Below, piece after piece: positions 17,966 through 27,233 of a stretch of 64,000 nucleotides of DNA (positions are counted from its first letter, which is position 1; every line of letters starts with the position of its first letter). Position numbers and translations under genes: made by a program. Location: the NCBI RefSeq assembly GCF_019331795.1, contig NZ_JAHPZL010000004.1, positions 115,870 through 179,869 on the forward strand. The letters run 5' to 3'. This stretch comes from Austwickia sp. TVS 96-490-7B (GTDB lineage: Bacteria > Actinomycetota > Actinomycetes > Actinomycetales > Dermatophilaceae). The notes under the pieces are model-generated. The model searched no databases, had not been told where the DNA came from, and saw only the letters and a list, made by a program, of their open reading frames with translations.

Positions 17966-19087
17966 TCAGTGACGATACCCACGACGAGAGACATGCGGCT
18001 CAAGCGCCGCGATCAACGCGTCATTCGCCTCTGCCGAGTCAATAGAGCAGCGGATTCCTTCCCCGCTGAACGCCCGCACTGAAATGCCTTCTTGCCCCAG
18101 AGCGGCAGCAATAGCGTCGGTGCGCTCGCCGGTGGCGAGCCACACAAAGTTCCCTTGCGCGTCAGGCAGGTTCCATCCTTGGTCGGTGAGTGCAGTGACC
18201 ACTCGAGACCGTTCAGCCGTGAGATGACCCACCCGAATGTTCAGCGCATCAGCGGCGTCGAGGCTAGCCAGCGCTGCTTCGTGGGCGATGTGGTTGACCC
18301 CAAAGGGCACAGCGGTCTTGCGGATCGCGGTGGAGATCGGGGCGTGCGCGACGCCGTACCCGACCCGTAGGCCAGCCAATCCGTAGGCTTTGCTGAAGGT
18401 GCGCATCACCATGACGTTGGGGTGGTCGCGGTAGAGGTCGATGCCGTGCACCGCGTCAGGGTCGCGGACAAACTCGTGGTAGGCCTCGTCAACCACGACA
18501 AGGACGTCCTCGGGGACGGTGTCGAGGAAATCGACCATCGCGTCCCGGCTGACGGCGGGGCCGGTGGGGTTATTGGGTGTGCAGACGAGGATGACCCTGG
18601 TCCGGGGGCCGATGGCGGCAGCCATGGCGGCCAAGTCGTGGCGGGCGTGGTCATCGAGGGGGACCTGGACTGAGCGTGCCCCAGTCAGACCGACCATGAT
18701 CGGGTAGGCCTCGAAGCTGCGCCAGGCATAGACCACTTCGTCGTCGGCCTCACAGAGGGCGAGCAGGGTTTGTTGAAGGACCCCTGATGATCCGGTGCCG
18801 ATGATCACGTCGTCAGCGGGCACGCCACATTCCACGGCGAGTCGTTCGATCAAAGCGGTACTGAACATGTCGGGGTATCGGTTGGCTTGGGCGGCAGCAG
18901 CTTGCGCCCGATCAAGGACCCCGGGGAGCGGTGGGTAGGGGTTTTCGTTGCTGCTCATCTTGTACGCCGGGGCGCCTGGTCGGGCTTGCGGTGCTGATCC
19001 TGGTTTATAGGCAGGGATCGACTTCAGTGCCGCTCGGGTGGGGACGTTCACGGACATCGGGATGTCGACCTCGCTCATAGTGGCCAC
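17966..19087 (-). CDS. hisC: Histidinol-phosphate / aromatic aminotransferase (PLP fold type I)
   Basis: 373 residues of class I/II aminotransferase. [11 protein letters not shown] binds substrate and cofactor, [10 protein letters not shown] and [10 protein letters not shown] are the Asn and Asp/Tyr regions around PLP, and [15 protein letters not shown] holds the Schiff-base Lys. It should exchange amino groups between glutamate and imidazole-acetol phosphate or aromatic oxoacids. It stands alone and not in a his operon, so an aromatic (Pat-like) role is as likely as histidine synthesis. The start is either 19087 or the ATG three codons in (MSEVDIPM). It is divergent from the chemotaxis receptor. 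Confidence 0.85.
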   Translation of the reverse strand: MATMSEVDIPMSVNVPTRAALKSIPAYKPGSAPQARPGAPAYKMSSNENPYPPLPGVLDRAQAAAAQANRYPDMFSTALIERLAVECGVPADDVIIGTGSSGVLQQTLLALCEADDEVVYAWRSFEAYPIMVGLTGARSVQVPLDDHARHDLAAMAAAIGPRTRVILVCTPNNPTGPAVSRDAMVDFLDTVPEDVLVVVDEAYHEFVRDPDAVHGIDLYRDHPNVMVMRTFSKAYGLAGLRVGYGVAHAPISTAIRKTAVPFGVNHIAHEAALASLDAADALNIRVGHLTAERSRVVTALTDQGWNLPDAQGNFVWLATGERTDAIAAALGQEGISVRAFSGEGIRCSIDSAEANDALIAALEPHVSRRGYRH

Positions 19088-19246
19088 TGTAGGCGTAGCT
19101 GGGGGCGCTATGTGGACCGGCTGGGATCCGATGGGTGGCAGGACTCTTCCGCTCGGCGCGAGCTGGGGGTGTGGGCTCAGGCAGGGCGCGGCTGGGTCGA
19201 TAGGCCACCGAATGCCCTGCCCCTTCTGCGGTTCACGAGGAGAAGC

Positions 19247-20887
19247 ATGCCCCTCTCACGTCTACGCCGCCCTGGTGAGTCTCGGATTGGTGTCCGGGGA
19301 AAGATCCTGTGTGTGGGTGCCATTGGTCTGTTGGGGGCCGGGGCGATGGGGGGCGCCGCCGTACTGAATGTCGCGGAGATGCGCGATGCCAACGACGAAC
19401 TGGGTCGGTTGCAGGCTCTGTCGTACGCCGTGGAAGAAGTACGTTTCGGGAACTCCGATACGAACGGTTGGCAAGGTTTCTACGCATGGCATACCCGGTT
19501 AGGTGACCAGGTGGAGGCGGTGACGGCCTCCCCCAAGTCGAACCGTGAGGGTTTTGAGCAGGCCGCGAAGGACACCCAAGCCAAATTTGATGCCATGGAC
19601 ACCTCAGCGATGACGGCGGGAGAACTGGCGTCGTTCCAGACGATGAAGAAGAACTGGTCGGAATTTTTAGCTGGTGACACCGCTGCGGTGAAAGCCTTCC
19701 GGACCGGCACCCCGGCTGGTTTGGAGGAGGGCACCAAGATCATCGACGACGGAGTGTGTGTCACTGCTTACGAGGCAGCTGACAAGGCGGGTCAAGAGTT
19801 GAACACCTCGGTGTTGCGCCGGGTCGAGGACCAGAAACGGGCGGCAACGGCGGTCGCCGACCGGGCGGTCCAGTTGACGGCCGCGGCACTGGCGGTGCTG
19901 GCACTGCTGATCGTGGCGGTGGCGATCCTGGTGTCACGGCGCATGCTGCACGGCATCCGGGCCGTGCAAGCCAGCGTCGATGCGTTGGGACGCGGCGACC
20001 TGACTGTGCCCAGCGTGGCGACGTCGTCCGACGAGATTGGCTTGATGGCGGAGGCGACGGAGCGGGCCCGGCTATCGGTGCGGGAGGTCATCAGCGCGGT
20101 ACAGGCTGCATCAAAGCATGTGGATCATGCCTCGACGGACTTGTCGCAGGTCTCGACCGGGCTGCATGAGTCGGCAGACACCACCAGGGTGCGCCTGGAG
20201 GAGGTCGCTGAGGTGGCAGGAATGGTCAACATGACGGTGGATACCGTAGCTGCGGGGACGGAAGAGATGACTGCATCGATCCGGGCGATCGCGGATAACG
20301 CCAACAGTGCAGCTCAGGTCGCGGGAAGCGCAGTCCAGGCGGCAGTGCACACTCATGAGACAGTCGGGAAGTTGGGGGTATCTAGCGCAGAGATCGGCGA
20401 CGTCATCAAGGTGATTGGGCAAATCGCTGGGCAGACCAACCTGCTGGCGCTGAATGCGACGATCGAGGCGGCTCGCGCCGGTGAATCTGGGAAGGGTTTC
20501 GCGGTGGTCGCGAACGAGGTCAAGGAGTTGGCGCAGGAGACCAGCACCGCCACCGAGGAGATCACCTCCAAGATTGCTGCGATTCAAGCCGACAGCTATA
20601 ACGCGGTGGCGGCGATCTCGCAGATTCAGGCGATTATCACCACCATCAATGACACCCAGACCATGATCGCTGCTGCGGTGGATGAGCAGACGTCCACGAC
20701 AAACGAAATGGGCAGCAATGCCGCTGCGGCAGCGCACCGCACTGGCGCGATCGCTGATCGGGTGCGTGACGCGGTGGAATCGGCGGCAGCGTCAGCCTCC
20801 GCCGCGGAACGCACGGCTGCGGCCTCTGCGGAGTTGTCCGAGAGCGCTGGTGAGTTGCGCACGTTGGTGGGGCGCTTCCAGCTCTGA
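19247..20887 (+). CDS. Methyl-accepting chemotaxis receptor
   Basis: 546 residues from ATG 19247 after CGAGGAGAAGC. TM1 lies at ~18-40 ([21 protein letters not shown]) and TM2 near 210-232 ([17 protein letters not shown]). Between them is a ~170-residue four-helix ligand-binding domain with [14 protein letters not shown] domain follows ([22 protein letters not shown]). The signalling tip is [34 protein letters not shown], which contacts CheA and CheW. Its presence implies a motile host. No che or flagellar genes are in the window, and the ligand is unknown. Confidence 0.94.
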   Translation: MPLSRLRRPGESRIGVRGKILCVGAIGLLGAGAMGGAAVLNVAEMRDANDELGRLQALSYAVEEVRFGNSDTNGWQGFYAWHTRLGDQVEAVTASPKSNREGFEQAAKDTQAKFDAMDTSAMTAGELASFQTMKKNWSEFLAGDTAAVKAFRTGTPAGLEEGTKIIDDGVCVTAYEAADKAGQELNTSVLRRVEDQKRAATAVADRAVQLTAAALAVLALLIVAVAILVSRRMLHGIRAVQASVDALGRGDLTVPSVATSSDEIGLMAEATERARLSVREVISAVQAASKHVDHASTDLSQVSTGLHESADTTRVRLEEVAEVAGMVNMTVDTVAAGTEEMTASIRAIADNANSAAQVAGSAVQAAVHTHETVGKLGVSSAEIGDVIKVIGQIAGQTNLLALNATIEAARAGESGKGFAVVANEVKELAQETSTATEEITSKIAAIQADSYNAVAAISQIQAIITTINDTQTMIAAAVDEQTSTTNEMGSNAAAAAHRTGAIADRVRDAVESAAASASAAERTAAASAELSESAGELRTLVGRFQL

Positions 20888-20983
20888 TGCGGTGCGTGTG
20901 CCGGGGAGGAGGAGGGCGTCAATGTCCTCCCCGGCGCACTGTCAGACCGCCGCCCGCAGGTGTCCGGGCGAACCCAAGGATAG

Positions 20984-21022
20984 TATCGCGAATCTCTCGC
21001 AATAAGAAAGAGATTCGCGATA
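20984..21022. terminator. 14-bp stem-loop between convergent chemoreceptor and GlyRS genes
   Basis: TATCGCGAATCTCT at 20984-20997 pairs perfectly with 21009-21022 around an 11-nt loop. It is more AT-rich than its surroundings and sits between two gene ends, so it is probably a shared terminator. Confidence 0.7.
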
Positions 21023-21042
21023 GGTCACGGGCGATGCACGCG

Positions 21043-24000
21043 TCAGAACAGGGTGCCTAACGTGGTGTCCAACACCCGCCAGTCGATACCCGCCGGAGCC
21101 GTCGCCGCCACCGCAGCCAAAACACCCAGCCGGGATGCCTTCACCGCCGGATCCTTCGCCATCACCAAGATGTCCTCGAAGAACACATTCACCGGCTTCA
21201 CCACGGATTGAGCCGCCTGCGCATACAAAGCCACATCAGCGCCCGCGTCGGCTGGCATCGCCTCAAGGGCTTCCCGCAACGCCACCTCCGCTGGCTCGAC
21301 CAGCAACGCCGCATCGTACGTCGCCGACGTACCAGCAGGAACGATCCGGTCGATGCGCTGCAAAGCCGCCACCAACGCCCGGAACTCGGCATCCCCGGAC
21401 AAGCCATCCAGCGCCGCCAGCGTCCTCATCACGCCCCGAGGCGCCCCAGCCCCCGGCAGGATCGTCTGCACCATGCCAGCGCTGACACCCTCATCACGCA
21501 ACAACTGCGCGAACCGGGCCGTGGTGAACTCCTCAGCTGCGTCGATCGCCGTATCGGCCACCTCCACACCGTGCTCACGCAACCGCGTCGCGGCCGCAGA
21601 CAGCCCGTCGCGCACCGTCAACGCCGACAGGTCGTCGCGGTCCCGCATGATCCGCAACACCCCCAACGCCGCCCGCCGCAGGCCATACGGGTCAGAAGAT
21701 CCCGTCGGTTTAGCACCCAAGGCAAACATCGCCATCACCAGGTCAAACCGGTCAGCCAACGCGAGCAAGGCGCCCGGGAGGGAGCGCGGGAGTTCATCAG
21801 CCTGGGTGTGCGGCTGCTCCATCTCATAGAGAGCCGCAGCCACCTGTGGGGTCTCCCCCATCCGCACGGCATATTCCTGGGCGACAAAGCCAGCCAGCGA
21901 GCTCATCTCCACGACCATCTGCGTGGCCAGGTCAAACTTGGCGATCTGGCCCGCCCGGGACAACGTGGCCGCCTCAGCCTCATCCAGACCTGCGCCCCGC
22001 GAGGACACCACGTCAGCCAAGGCGTGCGCGACGTCCTTGATCCGCCGAGACCGCTCCCCAATCGAACCCAATCGATTCTCGAAGGTGAGTTTTTCCAGTC
22101 CAGGCACAAATGTCTCGACCGAGTCAGTCCGCAGATCCGCATTCCAGAAGAAGAGCGCATCCTCGTATCGAGCCCGCAGCACCGACTCGTTGCCCCGCCG
22201 TACGACGGCGTCATCACAGTCGCCATTGGCCATGGTCACGAAATACGGCATCAGCCGACCATCAGCAGCTCGCACCGGCAGATACCGCTGATGCTTCCGC
22301 ATCACGGTGACCAAGATGCGCTCCGGCAATTCCAGATAGCGCTCGTCAAACGAACCGATGATGCCGTGGGGCTGCTCCACAAGATGGGTGATCTCGTCAA
22401 TGACCGCGCTTTCTGCGGCAACGTCGATCCGCCCATTGACACCAGCTGCTAATGCCACAGCCTGGTCCACTACAGCGGCCCGACGGTCCTCACCAGACAG
22501 CACGATTCCAGCATCGCGCAGCACCCCGGTCAGCTCGTCAGCCGACGCGACCTGCGGGTGCGGCTCCGCAGCGCCACGCAGCACGTACGTCGTACGGCCA
22601 GCGGTGAGCGCAGACACACGCACCGGCACGACCACCGGACCCCACAGCGCGACCAGCCACCGGACGGCGCGCGAAAAACTCAACTCAGGGTCGGACCAGC
22701 GCATGTTTTTTTCGGCACGCAACCCGGCGACCACATCAGCGATCACCTCAGAGAGCACGTCCAACGCCGGACGACCGGCCTGGGCCACCTCGACGACAGC
22801 GTGCTCGTTGCCACCGATTTCTGCCTTGACGACCTGGTCCAAGGTGGCTTTCTGCCCACGCACAAACCCTTCAAGGGCCCGGGTGGGTGTGCCGTCAGCA
22901 GCAAAAGCTGCCTGCCATTTGGGTCCCTTGATCTGGCGAGTCGCGTCGGGCTCCTCCGCGGCCACCTCAGCGACGACCGCGACGATACGACGAGGCGTGC
23001 CATCGACGTGGATCGCCCCATGCGCCAGCCGGGTGGCAGCCAACTTGTCTGTCAACGCCACCCGGACCTGATCAATGGTGTCGAGGACGACATGCGGGGG
23101 CAACTCTTCCAAGCCGATCTCCACCGCGAGGGTCTGCGCGCTGGTCGGCAGCGACCCCTCATGATGCGGGGCAGCAGCGATCGTCGGAGCTTCCTCAGCC
23201 CGCATCAACGGCAGACCCAGCTCCTCACGTCGCTCGATCCACAACGTGGCGGTATCCCGCATCAGTCGGCGCATCGTCGCAAACGCTTTAGCCCGCTCCG
23301 TGGTAGAGATCGCTCCGCGGGAGTCGAGCACGTTGAAGGCATGGCTGCACTTGAGGATAAAACTGTGCGCAGGCAACGGCAGCCGGGCTTCGACCATCCG
23401 CGTCGCTTCGGCAACATACGCGGCAAACAAGTTACGGCTGGTCTCCACGTCGGCATCGTCGAGGTAATACCGACTCATCTCATATTCGTTCTGACCGAAC
23501 GCCTCGCCATAACTGATGACCGAACCATCCGCCTTCGTCGCATACGCGATGTCCGCGAAGTGGTTCACCCCCTGAACCGCCATCAGGATGCGTTCCATGC
23601 CGTAGGTCAATTCCACCGGGATCGGGTCCAAGTTGTGGCCGCCGACCTGCTGGAAGTAGGTGAACTGAGTGATCTCCATCCCGTCCAGCCAGACCTCCCA
23701 GCCCAAGCCCCATGCCCCGATGGCTGGCTGAGCCCAGTTGTCCTCGACGAATCGGACATCATGTGCGGCCAAGTCAATGCCGAGTGCTTCAAGACTTCCC
23801 AGATAGAGCTCTTGCGGATTTCCGGGCTCGGGCTTCAAGATGACCTGGAACTGGGTGTGCATCTGCAACCGGTTGGGGTTTTCCCCGTAGCGGCTGTCGT
23901 CCGGACGCACTGACGGCTCAACATAGGCGACGTCCCAGGGCTCGGGACCCAGCACCCGCAGCACAGTGGCAGGGTTCATGGTCCCCGCACCGACCTCGGT

Positions 24001-24120
24001 GTTGAATGGCTGCACCGTCAGGCAGCCCTTGTCGTTCCAGTAGTCGGCCAGTTTTCGCAGCGCGTCTTGCATCGTCAGCACGAGTTCAAGGCTACTGGGC
24101 GGACGTTGAGACAACGACAT
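21043..24120 (-). CDS. glyQS: Fused alpha-beta glycyl-tRNA synthetase
   Basis: 1025 residues from ATG 24120. Residues ~1-300 are the complete alpha (GlyQ) subunit: NDKGCLTVQPFNTEVGAGTMNPAT, VEPSVRPDDSRYGENPNRLQMHTQFQVILKP, and EITQFTYFQQVGG. Residues ~320-1025 are the beta (GlyS) subunit with its HD-like and anticodon-binding regions (KHQRYLPVR; FDLATQMVVEMSSLAGFVAQEYA; SDPYGLRRAALGVLRI). It charges tRNA-Gly. Most bacteria with this enzyme have two genes, and many actinobacteria use the unrelated alpha2 type instead. No T-box was found in the ~230 bp before the start. Confidence 0.95.
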   Translation of the reverse strand: MSLSQRPPSSLELVLTMQDALRKLADYWNDKGCLTVQPFNTEVGAGTMNPATVLRVLGPEPWDVAYVEPSVRPDDSRYGENPNRLQMHTQFQVILKPEPGNPQELYLGSLEALGIDLAAHDVRFVEDNWAQPAIGAWGLGWEVWLDGMEITQFTYFQQVGGHNLDPIPVELTYGMERILMAVQGVNHFADIAYATKADGSVISYGEAFGQNEYEMSRYYLDDADVETSRNLFAAYVAEATRMVEARLPLPAHSFILKCSHAFNVLDSRGAISTTERAKAFATMRRLMRDTATLWIERREELGLPLMRAEEAPTIAAAPHHEGSLPTSAQTLAVEIGLEELPPHVVLDTIDQVRVALTDKLAATRLAHGAIHVDGTPRRIVAVVAEVAAEEPDATRQIKGPKWQAAFAADGTPTRALEGFVRGQKATLDQVVKAEIGGNEHAVVEVAQAGRPALDVLSEVIADVVAGLRAEKNMRWSDPELSFSRAVRWLVALWGPVVVPVRVSALTAGRTTYVLRGAAEPHPQVASADELTGVLRDAGIVLSGEDRRAAVVDQAVALAAGVNGRIDVAAESAVIDEITHLVEQPHGIIGSFDERYLELPERILVTVMRKHQRYLPVRAADGRLMPYFVTMANGDCDDAVVRRGNESVLRARYEDALFFWNADLRTDSVETFVPGLEKLTFENRLGSIGERSRRIKDVAHALADVVSSRGAGLDEAEAATLSRAGQIAKFDLATQMVVEMSSLAGFVAQEYAVRMGETPQVAAALYEMEQPHTQADELPRSLPGALLALADRFDLVMAMFALGAKPTGSSDPYGLRRAALGVLRIMRDRDDLSALTVRDGLSAAATRLREHGVEVADTAIDAAEEFTTARFAQLLRDEGVSAGMVQTILPGAGAPRGVMRTLAALDGLSGDAEFRALVAALQRIDRIVPAGTSATYDAALLVEPAEVALREALEAMPADAGADVALYAQAAQSVVKPVNVFFEDILVMAKDPAVKASRLGVLAAVAATAPAGIDWRVLDTTLGTLF

Positions 24121-24358
24121 CTGTGTGCCCTCGGCCACCGAAGCAGCTACGAAGGCAGCGACACAGCAGCAGGGAGCGGTCTGCGGAGCACAGAGCAGGG
24201 GTGCCGAAGGGCGGACCGTCACGGACGAATCGCGGACACTATACGACTGACGACTGACCTCTCACCTACCCTGGTTGACGATTCACTCGAATGGACATTC
24301 TGCGACGAAAGCATCATTCATCACAGAGCGGACGTTCACTCAGATCGAGCAGGGGGCG

Positions 24359-25120
24359 ATGTACGGCGTGGCAGGCGTTCGACGGTCAGCGGCTCAGGCC
24401 GCTTCACTCATGGTGATTCTCAGTGCTGTGGCGGGATGCGGGCAGTCCTCAGTGACAGCCACACTTCCTTCGTCAGGTCCAGCATCAACCTCTGCGAGGA
24501 ACCCGGCATCATCGGCACCCAACGACGCGGAATCCACGGCAATCCTACTGACCGCTGCGATAGTCAACGCAGAGAAAGCTAGCTCAGTTCGATTCAAAGG
24601 GCATCTCAACATTGAGGGCCGGCGACTGGACGTCGATATGGCAAGCACCATGGATGGCTCCTCGCGGCACTACATCCTCCACGGCGCGCCTGAAGGACCA
24701 TTCGATCTCATTACTGCCTCTGGTAAGACCTGGATCAAGGGCCTGGACAGGGGGTTCCTCTCGAAGACCGGGTTGCCCGCAGACAGTTTCGGCAAATACG
24801 TCCTACTTGACGTCAAACCGGGCGGCGGCCCAGTACGTATCACTCCGGCAAAATTCTTCGAAGATTTCTCCTCATTGAAGCGACTCTCCTCCCGAGAGAA
24901 GGAGGCTTTGAGGAGCAAGTTGATAGTCAACGGCGATTCTATGTTCTGGGAAATTGATACCGCCTTCAGAAAGGGAATCAGCATTAGAATATCCGGTGAT
25001 GGTAAAAATCTCATCACCAAAATGGAAGGTGATGACTTCGGCAGCCTCACCTTCACTGACTGGAATGCAGTTCCACTGACATCCCCACCTCCTGCCTCTG
25101 AAATTTACCGAGAATCATAA
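24359..25120 (+). CDS. Lipoprotein, LppX/LprG-like (paralog 1)
   Basis: 253 residues from ATG 24359. The lipobox is in LMVILSAVAGC, so the mature protein is lipid-anchored outside the membrane. After a Ser/Thr/Pro linker the domain (LLTAAIVNAEKASSVRFKGH...SGKTWIKG...FFEDFSSLKRL...) has the half-barrel pattern of the LppX_LprAFG family, which holds lipids or acts as a sensor-like surface protein. The next gene is a tandem paralog. Its 3' half is clearly richer in A and T than neighbouring genes. Confidence 0.78.
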   Translation: MYGVAGVRRSAAQAASLMVILSAVAGCGQSSVTATLPSSGPASTSARNPASSAPNDAESTAILLTAAIVNAEKASSVRFKGHLNIEGRRLDVDMASTMDGSSRHYILHGAPEGPFDLITASGKTWIKGLDRGFLSKTGLPADSFGKYVLLDVKPGGGPVRITPAKFFEDFSSLKRLSSREKEALRSKLIVNGDSMFWEIDTAFRKGISIRISGDGKNLITKMEGDDFGSLTFTDWNAVPLTSPPPASEIYRES

Positions 25121-25124
25121 TTCT

Positions 25125-25167
25125 CATTCATCTCAGCGCCACCTTTTCATTCATCTCAGCACCACCT
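25125..25167 (+). repeat. Two-copy 23-bp tandem repeat between the lipoprotein genes
   Basis: CATTCATCTCAGC(G/A)CCACCT occurs at 25125-25144 and 25148-25167. It lies just before the second lipoprotein start and may be a by-product of the gene duplication. Confidence 0.8.
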
Positions 25168-25175
25168 GGGGAGCC

Positions 25176-25943
25176 ATGAAACACCGTCCACCTATCTTTG
25201 CCACCGCCGTCACAGCACTCTGCTTGGCCCTCACCGGCTGCAGCTCCACTGCCGAAGGAACACTCCCTGGCGCCGACTCCGCTGACACCGGGAAGTCATC
25301 GTCCACGAAGCCCTCAGCCGACAATACTGGGGCAGCGCAAAAGACCGGGAATCCCGCAAATCCTCGCGAACTTCTCGAAGCAGCAATATCTAATGCCAAA
25401 AAGGCTTCTTCCGTCAAAGTGTCGCAGTACGACAAAGACGGCTCCTATGCCACCGCCACAGGGAAGTTAGATTCAAGTAATTTTGAGACAACTGTTCGCA
25501 TCTCCGGATCTTATTCCTTTAAAATCATGAAGGTCGATGACACCACCTGGCTACAGCCGCGAGATGACAAAACGATCGATGAATTGGGACTCCCCAAGGC
25601 AGCTCTCTTCAAATACGTCGAACTCAAGAAATCAGCCGCCAATAAGTTCAACGAGAACAGCCCTCAAAATTTCTTAAATAAGAGCCTCGACATGCTCGAA
25701 AAGGCCAAGGATATCCCGATCGAGGATGCGACCAAAGTGGAAACCATGGGTGATCCATCAAAGTCCTACTGGCGCGTGATGATCAAATCAAATAGTAAGT
25801 ATGCCCTCGTTCGCATCTCGGCTGACGGAAAAAACAACTTGCTGGCAGTGTCTGGCTTTAGCGATAGCCAGTTTGACTTTGAGAAGTGGGACTCAATCAC
25901 ATCTATCTCCGGTCCTGAAGGCCAAGACAAGCTATCAGCCTGA
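25176..25943 (+). CDS. Lipoprotein, LppX/LprG-like (paralog 2)
   Basis: 255 residues with a type II signal peptide ending LCLALTGC. The body is colinear with the previous gene: LLEAAISNAKKASSVKV, DDTTWLQPRDDKTIDELGLPKAALFKYVELK, FLNKSLDMLEKAKDI, YWRVMIKSNSKYALVRISADGKNNLL. A single LppX_LprAFG-like domain is likely. Codon use is more A/T-rich and Lys-rich than the rest of the window, which suggests a different origin or relaxed bias. It is probably cotranscribed with the upstream paralog. Confidence 0.78.
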   Translation: MKHRPPIFATAVTALCLALTGCSSTAEGTLPGADSADTGKSSSTKPSADNTGAAQKTGNPANPRELLEAAISNAKKASSVKVSQYDKDGSYATATGKLDSSNFETTVRISGSYSFKIMKVDDTTWLQPRDDKTIDELGLPKAALFKYVELKKSAANKFNENSPQNFLNKSLDMLEKAKDIPIEDATKVETMGDPSKSYWRVMIKSNSKYALVRISADGKNNLLAVSGFSDSQFDFEKWDSITSISGPEGQDKLSA

Positions 25944-26045
25944 CCGATCATCCTCGCCGGGTGATGAGGCGCAGAGGGGCACCCCCGGCACAGGACACCG
26001 ATGCCAGTGACACCCCCGTCAGTCCACCTCGGCGATGATGGGGGC

Positions 26046-26792
26046 ATGGCTTCCACGCACGGTTCTTTCGGCTCCCTCGGTTCCTTCGGGCGCAGCATGC
26101 CCTCCACCACTGTGGCACCGCCTGATCGGCGGCCCCGGATCGACGGGATTCCCGTTGACCGGTTGCCCGATGTCATCGCAGAAATGCGCCGAGGACAACG
26201 GCGCCGTATCACCGTGGTGGGTGAGGATGTCCTGGCGAACCCGTGCCTGGATGTCACCGAATTCGGCACCCCGGAGCTGCGGGCCTTGATCGACGACATG
26301 TACGCAACCATGGCATGCGCCCATGGAGTCGGTTTGGCTGCCAACCAGATCGGCGTGAATCGTCGGATTTTTGTCTTTGACTGCGAAGACGCCTATGGCG
26401 TCCGGCACGTCGGGCATGTCGTCAACCCTGTGGTCGTCAGCAGCGACACACGCACCGGGAAGGACAGCGACGACGAAGGGTGCTTGTCCGTGCCAGGCCC
26501 CGTGGCAGCAGTCACCCGGACCAAAACCGCCGTCGTGCACGGCGTGGACATGTACGGCAAGCCGGTGGTCGTGGAAGGGACCGGCACCTTGGCGAGATGC
26601 CTGCAACACGAATGCGACCACTTAGACGGCAAGCTCTATATCGATCGGATCTCCGGCCGGGAACGCAAACGCGTATTGCGAGACATGGAGGAGCAGAAGG
26701 AGACCGCCTGGGCGCATTGGGATGAGCGGGCCACCCATCTGGGCAAGACTGATGTCACGCCAATCCCACCGCCGTACGGCCCCGACTGCTGA
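26046..26792 (+). CDS. def: Peptide deformylase
   Basis: 248 residues from ATG 26046. All three deformylase motifs are present: GVGLAANQIG (motif I), EGCLSVPG (motif II, Cys metal ligand) and QHECDHLDG (motif III, HExxH metal ligands and catalytic Glu). It removes the formyl group from nascent proteins using Fe or Zn. An extra ~50 residues at the N-terminus precede the usual domain and look disordered (STHGSFGSLGSFGRSMPSTT). The gene ends in a strong shared hairpin. Confidence 0.95.
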   Translation: MASTHGSFGSLGSFGRSMPSTTVAPPDRRPRIDGIPVDRLPDVIAEMRRGQRRRITVVGEDVLANPCLDVTEFGTPELRALIDDMYATMACAHGVGLAANQIGVNRRIFVFDCEDAYGVRHVGHVVNPVVVSSDTRTGKDSDDEGCLSVPGPVAAVTRTKTAVVHGVDMYGKPVVVEGTGTLARCLQHECDHLDGKLYIDRISGRERKRVLRDMEEQKETAWAHWDERATHLGKTDVTPIPPPYGPDC

Positions 26793-26812
26793 CCGGCCCT
26801 CCGCCGCCGCTA

Positions 26813-26849
26813 CAGCTCAGGTCTGAACTCGAGGATCAGACCTGAGCTG
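26813..26849. terminator. Bidirectional hairpin between def and the YciI-like gene
   Basis: CAGCTCAGGTCTGA at 26813-26826 pairs perfectly with 26836-26849 around a 9-nt loop. The stop codon of the convergent minus-strand gene is inside the stem. Confidence 0.8.
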
Positions 26850-27129
26850 CGAAGACCCCGAGGACTGGATTCCATTGAGTGATGGTGTGCGAAGCGACCA
26901 GCCCATCTTTCTGGAAGGGGTCACCAGCCAGGAACGCCGCAACGGCCTCCGCAGAGTCGGCGCTGAAGATCAGCAGCGCTTGATCAGGTGCAGTGTCGAC
27001 GTACGGGCCGGAAGCTAGCAGCGACCCTGCTTCAACGAGGCTGCCCAGGTAGGCACGATGGGCGGGGCGACCAGCGGCGATGGCGTCGGCGTTGTCGCAG
27101 TAGGTGTAGTGCACGGCGTAAATCGACAT
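26836..27129 (-). CDS. YciI family protein
   Basis: 97 residues, a full-length YciI-like ferredoxin-fold protein (SIYAVHYTY...RPAHRAYLGSLVEAGSLLASGPY...LLIFSADSAEAVAAFLAGDPFQKDGLV...W.PVLG). The conserved His in RPAHRAYL and the Asp in GDPF form the putative active site. These small proteins are thought to act as dehydrochlorinase-like or stress enzymes, mostly unproved. It is divergent from the MerB-like gene, with a palindrome in the shared promoter. Confidence 0.88.
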   Translation of the reverse strand: MSIYAVHYTYCDNADAIAAGRPAHRAYLGSLVEAGSLLASGPYVDTAPDQALLIFSADSAEAVAAFLAGDPFQKDGLVASHTITQWNPVLGVFAAQV

Positions 27130-27198
27130 GCCCCCACCTTAATGAGCTGTCGGCTCGCGGGTGTCGCACTCCGGAAGCATCCAGCCCACCACTGCATT

Positions 27199-27213
27199 CG
27201 AGAACGATTCTCA
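27199..27213. promoter_or_regulatory. Fur/Zur-like palindromic site
   Basis: GAGAA-CGA-TTCTC is a perfect 13-bp inverted repeat at 27200-27212, about 20 nt before the MerB-like start and ~70 nt from the YciI start. The core CGAGAACGATTCTCA resembles corynebacterial/actinobacterial Zur and Fur boxes (TGAxAACGATTxTCA form). Binding is inferred, not shown. Confidence 0.5.
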
Positions 27214-27233
27214 GATTCGGCTAACCTCAGGCC

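Noticed and set aside
24121-24358. Glycine or tRNA-Gly riboswitch/T-box before GlyRS
   Set aside because: No T-box (TGGNACCGCG-like) or specifier stem could be recognised in the ~230 bp, on either strand.
27205-27232. IdeR/DtxR box (GCTAACCT) upstream of the MerB-like gene
   Set aside because: Only one half-site is present (CTAACCT); the other half does not match the 19-bp consensus.
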